IMG/VR virus record: IMGVR_UViG_3300043772_002064
Coordinates: 1-33,672 of that record
Reading direction: 5' to 3' (one strand)
DNA: 33,672 nt
Source: a virus
The notes under the pieces were generated by a model that did no database searches, was not told where the DNA came from, and worked only from the letters and a program-made list of their open reading frames with translations. Positions 24,364 through 33,225 of this stretch are shown here, one piece after another. Each line of letters begins with the position of its first letter. Within the stretch, counting starts at the first letter, position 1. The translations under genes and the position numbers were made by a program.

Positions 24364-27300
24364 ACCAGAAAATATATTGGTCGAATTTGACTACAATAAC
24401 ATTAGCGTTATAGACCCAAATAAAGTTATTGACGAAAACGGTAGAGCCAAAGAAAGAGTTGTTAAACAAGAAAATTTAGTAATGTATGCTAATTTGGAAT
24501 GTAATGTACTACCAAGAACCAAATTGGCAGTAGGGGTTGCAAATAACGATGCCATACAAACCATATCAATTGCGAGTATTAATTTTTTAAATCCTGGAGG
24601 TAAAACTTTTTTAGATAATTCTTGGACTGATGAGTTAACAGGAAAAGACACAATACAAGGTAAAGGAGTTAATCAACCAAAACTTAACGAAATAAAAAAC
24701 CCTAATAAAAGTGGTGACTACTATATTAGACAAACAATGTCTTCAAACGGAAACCCAAAATCCGTTGACAACGGGTTGTTAGGAATTACTTCAATAGATA
24801 TACGACAGAATACTTCTTTTATGCCTGTTGTTACCATAAAATTAATTGATGTTAAAGGGAGGGCGTTGTTTGAGGCGGGAGACAGTTCACCATACGCGGC
24901 GTTTTTTAACTTACCATACCCAATGTTTCATTTAACTATTAAAGGTTATTACGGTAAAGCGGTAAAATTACCCTTAATGTTACAAAACTTTACATCCTCA
25001 TACAACTATTCAACAACTAATTTTGACATTACCCTAACTTTTTATACTTACAAATACACAATGTTAGCGGAAATTATGATGGGAGGATTATTAGCGACGC
25101 CTAATATGTATAAAAATAATTTAACCGTTGAAACTAAAAAAGGAACTCCGTCTCAATATGTTAATGTTAGAGATACTGTTGTTGAAAGAGGATATCAAAA
25201 AATAAGGGAAGTTTATAGTGAATATAAATCTAAAGGGTTAATACCTGAAGATTTTCCAGAGCTAACGTTAGCACAAATGAGGTATAACATTAGTAATTTT
25301 GTAAAAAATATTTTTGATTCTTTTACAAAACAAAATATGACCCCATTAACTAATCTTAATGAATATCAAAAAACTATTGATAATTATAGAAAAGATGTTT
25401 TTACCGCGGTAAATGGTTCTTGGTTTTCCGAAAACATGGATAATGAAAAATATTTAGTTTTAACTAATAAAACTAAAATTTATACTTATAAAAAAGAAAT
25501 TACAGACACTAAAGGAGCTAAAAGTAAATTAGAAGAAACAATTTTAAAAAAATATAATGATATTTTAAACGGTAACAAAACTGTGGGTCAGAATGGTTCT
25601 TACAAAATTGGAGGTAAAGGACAAAAATCTACAACAATAAAATGTGAAATAACAATAAATGATTTTATTGTTAAGGATGTTATAATAGATTCTGACGTTG
25701 ATTGGGTTGAAACCTACATAGTTTGGAAAAAAAGTAAAAAAATTCTTGATAAAGAAAGTGAAGAAATAAAAAATTTTAAAAAAGAAGTCCAAGAATCAAA
25801 TATTTTTAATACAATACAAACTGTAAAACAAAACGGACAAAAAGAAAGAGCGAAAGATTGGTTTGTTTTTCAAGGACCGGCATCAACAAAAGACCCGTTG
25901 GCAAAAATAAAATTACCAAGTAAAACTTTTGATGATAAAATCAACGATATATCAAAGAAGTTAAAAGAATATAAAGAAAAAATAGAAACCGATTTAACCG
26001 AGGCCTTATCAGATTTGTTACAAAATAAAAATTCTGGACTTGGGTTTATTCCAAATATAAGAAATGTTTTAGCAGTTATATTTGCAAATGGAGAAGGTTT
26101 TATAAGATTATTAGATGACGTTCATAAAGAGGCTTGGGATATTAATAGTGACCCAGAATTATTAAAACTTAGAAAAAACGCAATTTTTAATACTGATGTT
26201 GCCGGAGCGTCCCAAGATAATTTAACTCCCGGAGACGACAATACTCCAATCTACCCTTGGCCTCAATTAATTGTTTCAACCCCTGGCGAAAATGGGCAAG
26301 AAAAATACGAAATAAGATACCCTGGTGATGAAGCGTTAAAAAGTTTAACAAAAGTCGAAGTTGAAGGTTCGTGGCCTGAAGTTGAATTTGTTGAGGAGTT
26401 TATTAGAGGTTTGGCAGAAAGACAAACAATTACATCAAACACAATACCCGTAGATAATAATACTATTAATATTAAAAGAGTTTCTTTTGACGCTATAGAA
26501 TTTCCAATTGGAAATGACGTTTATAGTAATAAAGAAGAAGTTAAATTTTTTTATGAGATATATGAAAGACTAATATTAATTGCGAATATATCAAAATTAT
26601 CTAGAGCATCATCATCTGTAAGTGATACTGATAAAATAGTTAATTTAATTGCAGAATGTGAAAGTATAAATTTAAACAGTTCTTTATCCAGTGCCGACCC
26701 TTTTCTAATTAAAAAATTGACTGATTATGGTTTATCTGCGTCAAATTACTTATTAAGTATTAGACACTTTTCCAATCAAGGACTTGGACAAAGTTGGCAA
26801 AATTATATAAGAGGGGTTTTTAATACTAACTACATAAACAATAGAATACTTAACGGACAATTTGATTTTTTAAATCAAGAAATTTTAAATAGCGTTAAAA
26901 CACAGCCTCAAGTATCAATAAAAAACGAAAACGACATATCAAGTTACATTACTGGGTCAACAACCTCTAATGAGTTTGATTTTACTGATACATACCCCTT
27001 TACCGATAATGATTGGGTGAAATTATATTTAGCGAATTCAATCTCATTTACTAATCCAAAAGATTGTTTTAACACCACAAAAGTGTTAAATTATAATCAA
27101 CAAAGAAAAATAATAACAAATTTTGTTGAAGGCTCTTCAAAAAATATAATAAGACCTGTAACGGTGTTTAATTATCTTAGTGATACTTTAGAGTTTCCTA
27201 AAACAATACTTGGAGACCCACTAAACTTACAAATACTTAAATCTTTTTATAATAGTAGAGAAATTAAAGACCAAGTACCTACTGAAGGTAGATTGGTATA

Positions 27301-30300
27301 CTCAAATTATGATAATAATGTAACCGCAACCCAAACAACATCAATATTAAACACACCCTATTTTATAAATTCGATACAGGAAGGAATACAAAATTTTAGA
27401 GATTTTTCACCTTATCCTTTTGTGTCAGCGGCTTACTATTTTATTAATAGTTTACCAATTGCAACTTTAAGAGAAAAATATAAAAGTTACGAAAACAATT
27501 CAACAATTGAATTAGATTACATATTTGCAACCATAAAAAAATATGGTGCAATACATAAAGTACCATACGCTTGGGCTTTAAAACTTGGTTCGGTTTGGCA
27601 TAGGTATAAAAAACATATTGAAACTGGAGTTGATATTTTAGATGCTAGTTGGAATAATTTTAATTACGTCAATAACTATGACCCATTAACCGACAACAAA
27701 GAAAAAGTATATAGTTTAAATTTTAATAATTCACAAATTGATATTGTCTTACAGAAAAATACTATTATTGGGTCAGAATTATCAACATTAATAAATACCG
27801 GATTTTACCCGAAATTAATTAATGATTTTAACGTATTTTACCAAGGTTTTGAAATTTATACAGGTTATACCGAAAGCGACATCCAAACCGGATTTACGTT
27901 TGGGGTTAATTTAAATTATGCTAATGACGCGATTGTTAATTTATATGAAGGGTTTGACGAATCAATACCAAATAGAGATTTAAGAATAATACCTTGGTCA
28001 GTTTCAGTTGATAATTTTTCCGATACAAAAAGTATGTTTGTTATGCCGTCTCACGGTTCATTATTTAATCAAACATTGGCGGAATGTTTTAATATTCAAA
28101 CAGTACCGACTTATAAAATAACTAATGAAGTTTTTGATAATCAAGCAATGTATGATGGTTCTGTCAGACTTTTTTGGGCGTCACCAAATTATGGGTATTT
28201 TGATAATTCAAAAGTAACTAAACCTCAACCTGATGAATATTTTAAAAAAATATTAAATGATGAAAGAATCCAAGAAAGTTTTTCAATAAGCGGAAACGGT
28301 TCTTACACTAAAATAAGTGAAATTTTTTCAGTTTTTGAAAAAAATATTTTAGATAAATTTGAACAAATGTTTTTAAATTTTTCTAAATCAATATACGATA
28401 GCGATTTAGGTAATCTAACGACAGACCAAGTACTATACACCGAATCTGGAGGAGATACCGACTTACCATCTCAACAAATATATAAAAATTTTCAAGCCCT
28501 TATGACAGAAATGATGAGGGTTAATAAAGAAAACGAATACGAGAATGGCACTGATTTTGTGACTAAGGTACAATTAGCACAATTTAATAAAATTGGTGAG
28601 ATAATAAATGGGTTTTTAAATTACGATGTTGTTTTTAAACACGGAAACCCATCTTCATTTGATTTAAAACTATTTAAAACGTTTTCACAATCCGATTTAA
28701 CAGACCCATATACTTGGGAATCATATAACGCAACAACACCTGACGCATTACCTTTTAATGGAGGCGGAGTAACACTATCTCAATCTAAAATAAATTACCC
28801 TAATGAATGGAAAACATTAGAAACTTATGTTGGTTTTTCAGAAATACCTGAAATGGAGTATAAAAATAACGGTTCTTACATTACCGATTTTTTTATTGAT
28901 TTTGGAGTTGCTTTTAAACAAGAAAACATTATTAATTTCGCCCCAATAATTAAAATTTATGCGACTCAAAAATTATTAAGTAAAAAAAGTAACACATCAC
29001 CACCACCAACAACGACAAATCAAAATTCTTACGCAATATTACAAAATGGTAATATTGTTGAAGTTTTTAAGGGTCCGGGGCCTAAAAGTAGGGCGGTTTT
29101 ATTTACACCAGACAAACAAACGATATTGTCAACAACAACCCCATCATTCCAACCTAACGATAATGTATTGATTGAGGAAATAATATTAGGTTACTATCAG
29201 GCGTCATTACAATTAAACCCTATTGTTGAAAAATACATTAGACCTACAACATTAACACAACAACCTTCAGCAAGTAAAAAGTTTAACTTAACAACTTTCT
29301 ACACATTAATGACAAGTTTTTTAGAAAATAACTTGAGTTTTCAAAATAAAATTTTGGATAACTTAATGATTAAGGTTAGAGATACGCTACCAAAAACAAC
29401 AATCACGGTTGAAGTTAGAAAGCCTTCAGAAATAAATGGAGGAACACAATCTAAATCAGAACTTTACGAGTCATTCAAAGCACTTAATGATAAATGGATT
29501 GCGGGATATGATATTAAAAATAAAACATTATTTGAAGATGTTCTATTGTTAGATAGAGCTAGCAGAAATATAGGTGAAAAAATATTAGTTGATATTTTTA
29601 AACTACAAAATAGACTTGAGAACATTGATTCTCAAATTGATATGTTAACCTTTGTTCAAACTATATTAGTTGAAAATCATTTTATCGTTATGAATCTACC
29701 AACGTACGTTAATTTTTATAACGTACAAGACGCGGTTAAAAACCCAATACCAAAACCAGAAGGAACGTTGGAGTTTGCAAACACATTATTTGGAACGTTT
29801 TTAAATGTTGATTACAGAAACTCATCCTCTAAAATGGTTTGTTTCTACGGAGGTAAACCAAGTGAACAATTAGATTTAAAAAATAATGTTGATTATAGAT
29901 TTAGAAATGACGCGTTTGATTTAAGAAGAGCTAGTGATAATCCTTTGATTGAAAATCAAATCGATAAAAAAGATTGGGCGTTTTCTAATAAAGTTGTTGG
30001 ATTTAATATAGATATAGGTCCCCAAAATCAACAAATATTTCAGGGATTTGATGTTAGTCAAACAGCTGGAAAGGCAACCGCTGAAAGTATTGAAGTGATA
30101 ACTCAAATGGGTAATCAAAATCGTAATAGAAATGGAGCAACTCAAAGCGTATCATTGTATAACTTATATAAAAATAGAAGTTATAGATGTCAAGTAACTA
30201 TGATGGGAAATGCACTAATACAACCCACAATGTATTTTAATTTAAGAAATGTCCCAATGTTTAGTGGACCTTATATGATATTAGAGGTTAGTCATAGAAT

Positions 30301-31039
30301 TTCACCGGGAACATTTACGACTTATTTTACAGGAATAAGACAACCAACCGCATCATTACCAATACTCGATGACTACTTACAATCATTAAGAAAAAATTTA
30401 CTACAGTCAATTATTGAAAAAATTGAACAAGATAAGAGAGAACAAGAGTTACAAGCAAATAGCGGAACAACAACACCAACTAATGACGCTAATACAACTT
30501 CGTTAGAAAATTGTACAACTATATCTAAGTATTCTAAATACACATTAAAAACACCAACAAAAACAACTGCCACTGTTGAAAACGTTTATGATGCAATTAA
30601 AAACATTACAAATTCTGTTTTATTAAGGAAAGTAATTTTTTGTAGAATGTATTTTGAAACTGGAGAAGGACCTAAATTCTCAACAAATGAATACAATTAT
30701 GCCGGAATTACATTAGATGGTAATTGGGGAGGTGCGGACAGTTTTTTTGAAAATAACTATTATTGTAGCTCAAAAAAATACCCATACGCGGTTTTTAGTT
30801 CTTTATCAAATTCAATTAACTTTCTAAAGGCTAGATTAGAACCAAGAGTACAACAATCAATTAATGATGGAACTTTAGTAGACACCTTGGATAGTATAAC
30901 AAAATTTGTTATTTTAAATTATTCATTTGAAACCGCAACAGATGAGGATTATGAAAACACCTCATCTGAGGCGATACAGAGTTATAAAGCCAAAATGAAA
31001 AAGGCTATTACTTATTTTGAACAATTAAAATCAAGATAA
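24353..31039 (+). CDS. Giant baseplate hub protein with C-terminal peptidoglycan-hydrolase-like domain
   Basis: 2228 residues. Near the N-terminus (about 140-245) a tube-like beta domain is visible: LLGITSIDIRQNTSFMPVV, 'FNLPYPMFHLTIKGYYGKAV', and FDITLTFYTYKYTMLAEIMM. Residues about 1880-2010 resemble gp27/gpD-type hub domains: WAFSNKVVGFNIDIG, YRCQVTMMGNALIQPTMYFN, SGPYMILEVSHRISPGTFTT. A linker rich in Gln, Ser and Thr follows. Residues about 2075-2228 look like a glucosaminidase/lysozyme-like domain: MYFETGEG (candidate catalytic E2102 or E2105), NEYNYAGI, WGG, YPYAVFSSLSNSINFLKARL. The enzyme would open the cell wall as the tube passes, the job gp5 does in T4. The catalytic call is by motif only. 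Confidence 0.72.
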   Translation: MVDKPENILVEFDYNNISVIDPNKVIDENGRAKERVVKQENLVMYANLECNVLPRTKLAVGVANNDAIQTISIASINFLNPGGKTFLDNSWTDELTGKDTIQGKGVNQPKLNEIKNPNKSGDYYIRQTMSSNGNPKSVDNGLLGITSIDIRQNTSFMPVVTIKLIDVKGRALFEAGDSSPYAAFFNLPYPMFHLTIKGYYGKAVKLPLMLQNFTSSYNYSTTNFDITLTFYTYKYTMLAEIMMGGLLATPNMYKNNLTVETKKGTPSQYVNVRDTVVERGYQKIREVYSEYKSKGLIPEDFPELTLAQMRYNISNFVKNIFDSFTKQNMTPLTNLNEYQKTIDNYRKDVFTAVNGSWFSENMDNEKYLVLTNKTKIYTYKKEITDTKGAKSKLEETILKKYNDILNGNKTVGQNGSYKIGGKGQKSTTIKCEITINDFIVKDVIIDSDVDWVETYIVWKKSKKILDKESEEIKNFKKEVQESNIFNTIQTVKQNGQKERAKDWFVFQGPASTKDPLAKIKLPSKTFDDKINDISKKLKEYKEKIETDLTEALSDLLQNKNSGLGFIPNIRNVLAVIFANGEGFIRLLDDVHKEAWDINSDPELLKLRKNAIFNTDVAGASQDNLTPGDDNTPIYPWPQLIVSTPGENGQEKYEIRYPGDEALKSLTKVEVEGSWPEVEFVEEFIRGLAERQTITSNTIPVDNNTINIKRVSFDAIEFPIGNDVYSNKEEVKFFYEIYERLILIANISKLSRASSSVSDTDKIVNLIAECESINLNSSLSSADPFLIKKLTDYGLSASNYLLSIRHFSNQGLGQSWQNYIRGVFNTNYINNRILNGQFDFLNQEILNSVKTQPQVSIKNENDISSYITGSTTSNEFDFTDTYPFTDNDWVKLYLANSISFTNPKDCFNTTKVLNYNQQRKIITNFVEGSSKNIIRPVTVFNYLSDTLEFPKTILGDPLNLQILKSFYNSREIKDQVPTEGRLVYSNYDNNVTATQTTSILNTPYFINSIQEGIQNFRDFSPYPFVSAAYYFINSLPIATLREKYKSYENNSTIELDYIFATIKKYGAIHKVPYAWALKLGSVWHRYKKHIETGVDILDASWNNFNYVNNYDPLTDNKEKVYSLNFNNSQIDIVLQKNTIIGSELSTLINTGFYPKLINDFNVFYQGFEIYTGYTESDIQTGFTFGVNLNYANDAIVNLYEGFDESIPNRDLRIIPWSVSVDNFSDTKSMFVMPSHGSLFNQTLAECFNIQTVPTYKITNEVFDNQAMYDGSVRLFWASPNYGYFDNSKVTKPQPDEYFKKILNDERIQESFSISGNGSYTKISEIFSVFEKNILDKFEQMFLNFSKSIYDSDLGNLTTDQVLYTESGGDTDLPSQQIYKNFQALMTEMMRVNKENEYENGTDFVTKVQLAQFNKIGEIINGFLNYDVVFKHGNPSSFDLKLFKTFSQSDLTDPYTWESYNATTPDALPFNGGGVTLSQSKINYPNEWKTLETYVGFSEIPEMEYKNNGSYITDFFIDFGVAFKQENIINFAPIIKIYATQKLLSKKSNTSPPPTTTNQNSYAILQNGNIVEVFKGPGPKSRAVLFTPDKQTILSTTTPSFQPNDNVLIEEIILGYYQASLQLNPIVEKYIRPTTLTQQPSASKKFNLTTFYTLMTSFLENNLSFQNKILDNLMIKVRDTLPKTTITVEVRKPSEINGGTQSKSELYESFKALNDKWIAGYDIKNKTLFEDVLLLDRASRNIGEKILVDIFKLQNRLENIDSQIDMLTFVQTILVENHFIVMNLPTYVNFYNVQDAVKNPIPKPEGTLEFANTLFGTFLNVDYRNSSSKMVCFYGGKPSEQLDLKNNVDYRFRNDAFDLRRASDNPLIENQIDKKDWAFSNKVVGFNIDIGPQNQQIFQGFDVSQTAGKATAESIEVITQMGNQNRNRNGATQSVSLYNLYKNRSYRCQVTMMGNALIQPTMYFNLRNVPMFSGPYMILEVSHRISPGTFTTYFTGIRQPTASLPILDDYLQSLRKNLLQSIIEKIEQDKREQELQANSGTTTPTNDANTTSLENCTTISKYSKYTLKTPTKTTATVENVYDAIKNITNSVLLRKVIFCRMYFETGEGPKFSTNEYNYAGITLDGNWGGADSFFENNYYCSSKKYPYAVFSSLSNSINFLKARLEPRVQQSINDGTLVDTLDSITKFVILNYSFETATDEDYENTSSEAIQSYKAKMKKAITYFEQLKSR

Positions 31040-31062
31040 TTTAAAATTTGATAAATTTTAGA

Positions 31063-31070
31063 TATTTATA
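31063..31070 (+). promoter_or_regulatory. Late-type motif TATTTATA upstream of the 74-aa gene
   Basis: GATATTTATA ends 12 bases before the ATG at 31083. A short A/T inverted repeat (31042-31060) precedes it. Confidence 0.45.
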
Positions 31071-31082
31071 AATAAAAAGATT

Positions 31083-31307
31083 ATGAGTACAAAATTAATA
31101 TTGGATAGCTATCTTGGTAAAAACACAAGAACATCCGAAAAAGACTTAGGTAATGGTTCTAAACAAGTTTGTGATTTAGATACTGGAGAATGTTATACTG
31201 TAAGAATGAAAGATGGTCTTATTGAAAGAGTTGATAATACTATGAAAACTAATAAAAAAATCCAAGTTGAAACCACTACGGGTATAAAACAATTATTAAA
31301 CGGATAA
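31083..31307 (+). CDS. Small protein of unknown function
   Basis: 74 residues, no family recognised. It is hydrophilic, with a Cys pair in the segment KQVCDLDTGECYTVRMKDGL that reads as a beta hairpin; the CxxxxxxC spacing is not a standard zinc motif. It is followed after 5 bases by the Pro-rich leader-type protein gene, and has its own TATTTATA motif, so the two form a short late transcription unit. A virion accessory protein is possible, but nothing in the sequence shows it. Confidence 0.55.
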   Translation: MSTKLILDSYLGKNTRTSEKDLGNGSKQVCDLDTGECYTVRMKDGLIERVDNTMKTNKKIQVETTTGIKQLLNG

Positions 31308-31312
31308 ATAAA

Positions 31313-32011
31313 ATGAGTATCGATAAAAAAATATTAAACGAAATTAATAGATATAAAAGTATTAATAAGTATATAATGGAACAAGATGTTCCACCACCAG
31401 CCGAACCTATATTACCTCCACCACCAGGAGACCCAGCGGCAGGAGCACCACCGACAGACCCAGCAGCGGCAGGAGCACCACCGACAGACCCAGCAGCGGC
31501 AGGAGCGCCACCTGTTGAAGAAACGCCTCCACCAGCACCTGTTGATACTACAACCGACCCGGATGTTGAAAAAATAGGTGATGAAAAAGAAGGTAAAAAA
31601 GAATTAGAAATTACAGACTTGGTTAAGTCTCAAAAAAATGTTGAGGATAAACAAGAAGAATACTTTAATAATTTATTTAAGTCATTACAAGATTTAGAAG
31701 AAAAATTATCTAATATGGACATGATTGTTAATAAATTAAACGATATTGAAGCAAAGGTTGAAAAATATAGAACTAAAACTCCTGAAGAAAAATTAGAATT
31801 AAGAAGTTTAGATTCAGGACCTTTTAATCAAAAATTATCACAATATTTTGAAGATAAACAAGGTGATTTTGAAAAACAAGGTAGAGAAGAATACATTTTA
31901 ACAAAAGACGAGGTTGAAGATTTTTCCCCTTCAGAAGTTAAAAAAAGTTTTAGAAACTTTGAAGAAGGTAGAGACGATGAACCAAACGCTTTTAACCAAT
32001 TTAAATTTTAA
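31313..32011 (+). CDS. Pro/Ala-rich leader-type coiled-coil protein
   Basis: 232 residues. The first 23 (ILNEINRYKSINKYIMEQ) resemble the N-terminus of the 458-aa protein and end in an (I/L)xE site (I21-M22-E23) followed by Gln, so a capsid-targeting peptide is plausible. Next comes a Pro/Ala-rich region (residues about 25-85) with a 10-residue repeat DPAAAGAPPT, then an acidic stretch and a heptad-like helix (about 105-165: LFKSLQDLEEKLSNMDMIVN). The C-terminus ends in FNQFKF and is acidic. No catalytic motif is seen. Scaffold, internal head protein or baseplate-associated protein are all possible. A strong terminator follows. Confidence 0.6.
   Translation: MSIDKKILNEINRYKSINKYIMEQDVPPPAEPILPPPPGDPAAGAPPTDPAAAGAPPTDPAAAGAPPVEETPPPAPVDTTTDPDVEKIGDEKEGKKELEITDLVKSQKNVEDKQEEYFNNLFKSLQDLEEKLSNMDMIVNKLNDIEAKVEKYRTKTPEEKLELRSLDSGPFNQKLSQYFEDKQGDFEKQGREEYILTKDEVEDFSPSEVKKSFRNFEEGRDDEPNAFNQFKF
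31430..31513 (+). repeat. 30-bp tandem repeat encoding DPAAAGAPPT
   Basis: Three units (27, 30 and 27 bases; 31430-31456, 31457-31486, 31487-31513), nearly identical and visibly richer in G+C than the surrounding DNA. The length change is by whole codons, so slippage would alter the linker without breaking the frame. Confidence 0.85.
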
Positions 32012-32040
32012 GTAATGGGGAAGAAATTCCCCAACTTATT
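32012..32040 (+). terminator. Rho-independent terminator after the Pro-rich gene
   Basis: TGGGGAA (32016-32022) and TTCCCCA (32027-32033) form a 7-bp stem with a GAAA loop; outer AAGT/ACTT bases can extend it. It is followed by ACTTATTT, a weak U tract. It marks the end of the late block before the ssDNA-binding gene. Confidence 0.7.
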
Positions 32041-32070
32041 TGACATTACAAAGGCTGACACTTATATTTT
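32039..32070 (+). promoter_or_regulatory. Host-like promoter of the ssDNA-binding protein gene
   Basis: TTTG (32039-32042), 20-base spacer, TATATTTT (32063-32070), one mismatch from TAnnTTTG. The same stretch also reads as TTGACA-N17-TATATT, a sigma70-like promoter. Transcription would start near 32076, leaving a leader of about 23 bases to the ATG at 32099. Confidence 0.6.
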
Positions 32071-32098
32071 ATCATAAACAATTAAATAACACGAAAAA

Positions 32099-32947
32099 AT
32101 GGCGACAAACAATTCACTCGACGCGGTACTAGCACAGTACGAAAGTTCAAAACAGGGGTCTTCATCTTCCTCTAAAATGTCTCAAGACGAAAGGATGAAA
32201 AAATACTTCGCAGCAATCCTTAAAGACAACGAAAAACAAGGACAAAAACGATTAAGAATTCTACCAACAAAAGACGGTTCTTCACCATTCAAAGAAGTAT
32301 GGTTTCACGAAGTTCAGGTAGATGGTAAATGGCAAAAATTCTATGACCCGGGTAAAAATGACAATGAACGTTCACCTTTAACTGAGGTATACGAAGAATT
32401 AATGGCAACAGGAAAAGAGTCAGATAAGAAATTGGCAACACAATACAAACCACGTAAGTTTTATATTGTTAAAGTTGTTGATAGAGATAACGAGGCTGAC
32501 GGAGTTAAATTCTGGAGATTCAAACACAACTATAAAAATGAAGGAATCTTAGATAAAATTATTCCAATTTGGAGAGCAAAAGGAGATATCACAGACCCTG
32601 AAAAAGGTAGAGATATTATTCTTGAGTTAACCAAAGCAAAAACACCAAACGGAGCGGTATATACAGTAATTCAAACAATTATGTATGATGACCCGGCACC
32701 GATTCACGAAAAGAAAGAAACAGGTGATTCTTGGGTTAATGATGAATTAACATGGGAAGATGTGTATTCTAAAAAACCTGAAGAATATCTTGAAGCTATT
32801 GCAAGAGGAGAAACTCCACGTTGGGATTCAGACGCAGGTAAATACGTTTACGGAAATTCTGACGAACAAACAATTGATATGGGTAGTAAGAAATCTACAA
32901 AAGACCCACAGGCTGACGCAGAACCTGATGAAGATATGCCATTTTAA
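32099..32947 (+). CDS. gp32: ssDNA-binding protein, gp32-like
   Basis: 282-residue replication protein that coats single-stranded DNA and recruits replication partners. T4 gp32 is 301 residues. Visible are the Ser-rich N-terminal region with KMSQDERMKKYFAAILKD, the core (RLRILPTKDGSSPFKEVWFHEVQ, YKPRKFYIVKVVDRDNEADG, KFWRFKHNYKNEGIL), and an acidic C-terminal tail ending DEDMPF. The core lacks the Cys/His zinc ligands of T4 gp32, as in several other T4-like relatives. The tail ends like the 'DDDIPF' tip of bacterial SSB, which binds host partners. Its host-like promoter and flanking terminators on both sides form an independent single-gene unit. Confidence 0.87.
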   Translation: MATNNSLDAVLAQYESSKQGSSSSSKMSQDERMKKYFAAILKDNEKQGQKRLRILPTKDGSSPFKEVWFHEVQVDGKWQKFYDPGKNDNERSPLTEVYEELMATGKESDKKLATQYKPRKFYIVKVVDRDNEADGVKFWRFKHNYKNEGILDKIIPIWRAKGDITDPEKGRDIILELTKAKTPNGAVYTVIQTIMYDDPAPIHEKKETGDSWVNDELTWEDVYSKKPEEYLEAIARGETPRWDSDAGKYVYGNSDEQTIDMGSKKSTKDPQADAEPDEDMPF

Positions 32948-32962
32948 AATTTATTAATCATT

Positions 32963-32986
32963 GCGTGGACAAATCGTCCACGCTTT
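32963..32986 (+). terminator. Rho-independent terminator after the ssDNA-binding protein gene
   Basis: GCGTGGAC (32963-32970) and GTCCACGC (32976-32983) form a perfect 8-bp stem with a 5-base loop, followed by TTTATT. It lies 15 bases after the stop codon. Confidence 0.85.
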
Positions 32987-33000
32987 ATTACATTTAACTT

Positions 33001-33225
33001 ATGAGAAAAGAAAACAAAATTACAGAAAAAATGTATGAGGCTTTATGTGCCAAATACCAATCACAAGCTTTAGAAGCAGAAGCATCACTACTTGTTTATT
33101 TTACTTCACCTGTTGGAATTGGAGAACATCCACAACATATTGAAGAAATGGATAAACTTGTTGAAAAGATTGCTAATGCAAAAGACAAATTAGAAACAAT
33201 CAAAGAATTTTATAAATACGAATAA
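33001..33225 (+). CDS. Small helical protein of unknown function
   Basis: 74 residues, predicted as two amphipathic helices (ITEKMYEALCAKYQSQALEAE and IEEMDKLVEKIANAKDKLETI) joined by a short loop with SPVGIGEHPQH. No family recognised. It follows the ssDNA-binding protein's terminator without a clear promoter of its own, so some read-through or a promoter I could not see must drive it. Its stop codon overlaps the start of the following glycosyltransferase gene by one base (TAATG). Confidence 0.55.
   Translation: MRKENKITEKMYEALCAKYQSQALEAEASLLVYFTSPVGIGEHPQHIEEMDKLVEKIANAKDKLETIKEFYKYE

Noticed and set aside
31042-31060. A/T inverted repeat after the hub gene as a terminator
   Set aside because: The 8-bp stem is entirely A-T pairs and lacks a following U tract, so it is too weak to call.
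31386-31577. His/Gln-rich 63-aa ORF across the Pro/Ala repeat
   Set aside because: It is the shifted phase of the 30-bp repeat and does not extend beyond it.
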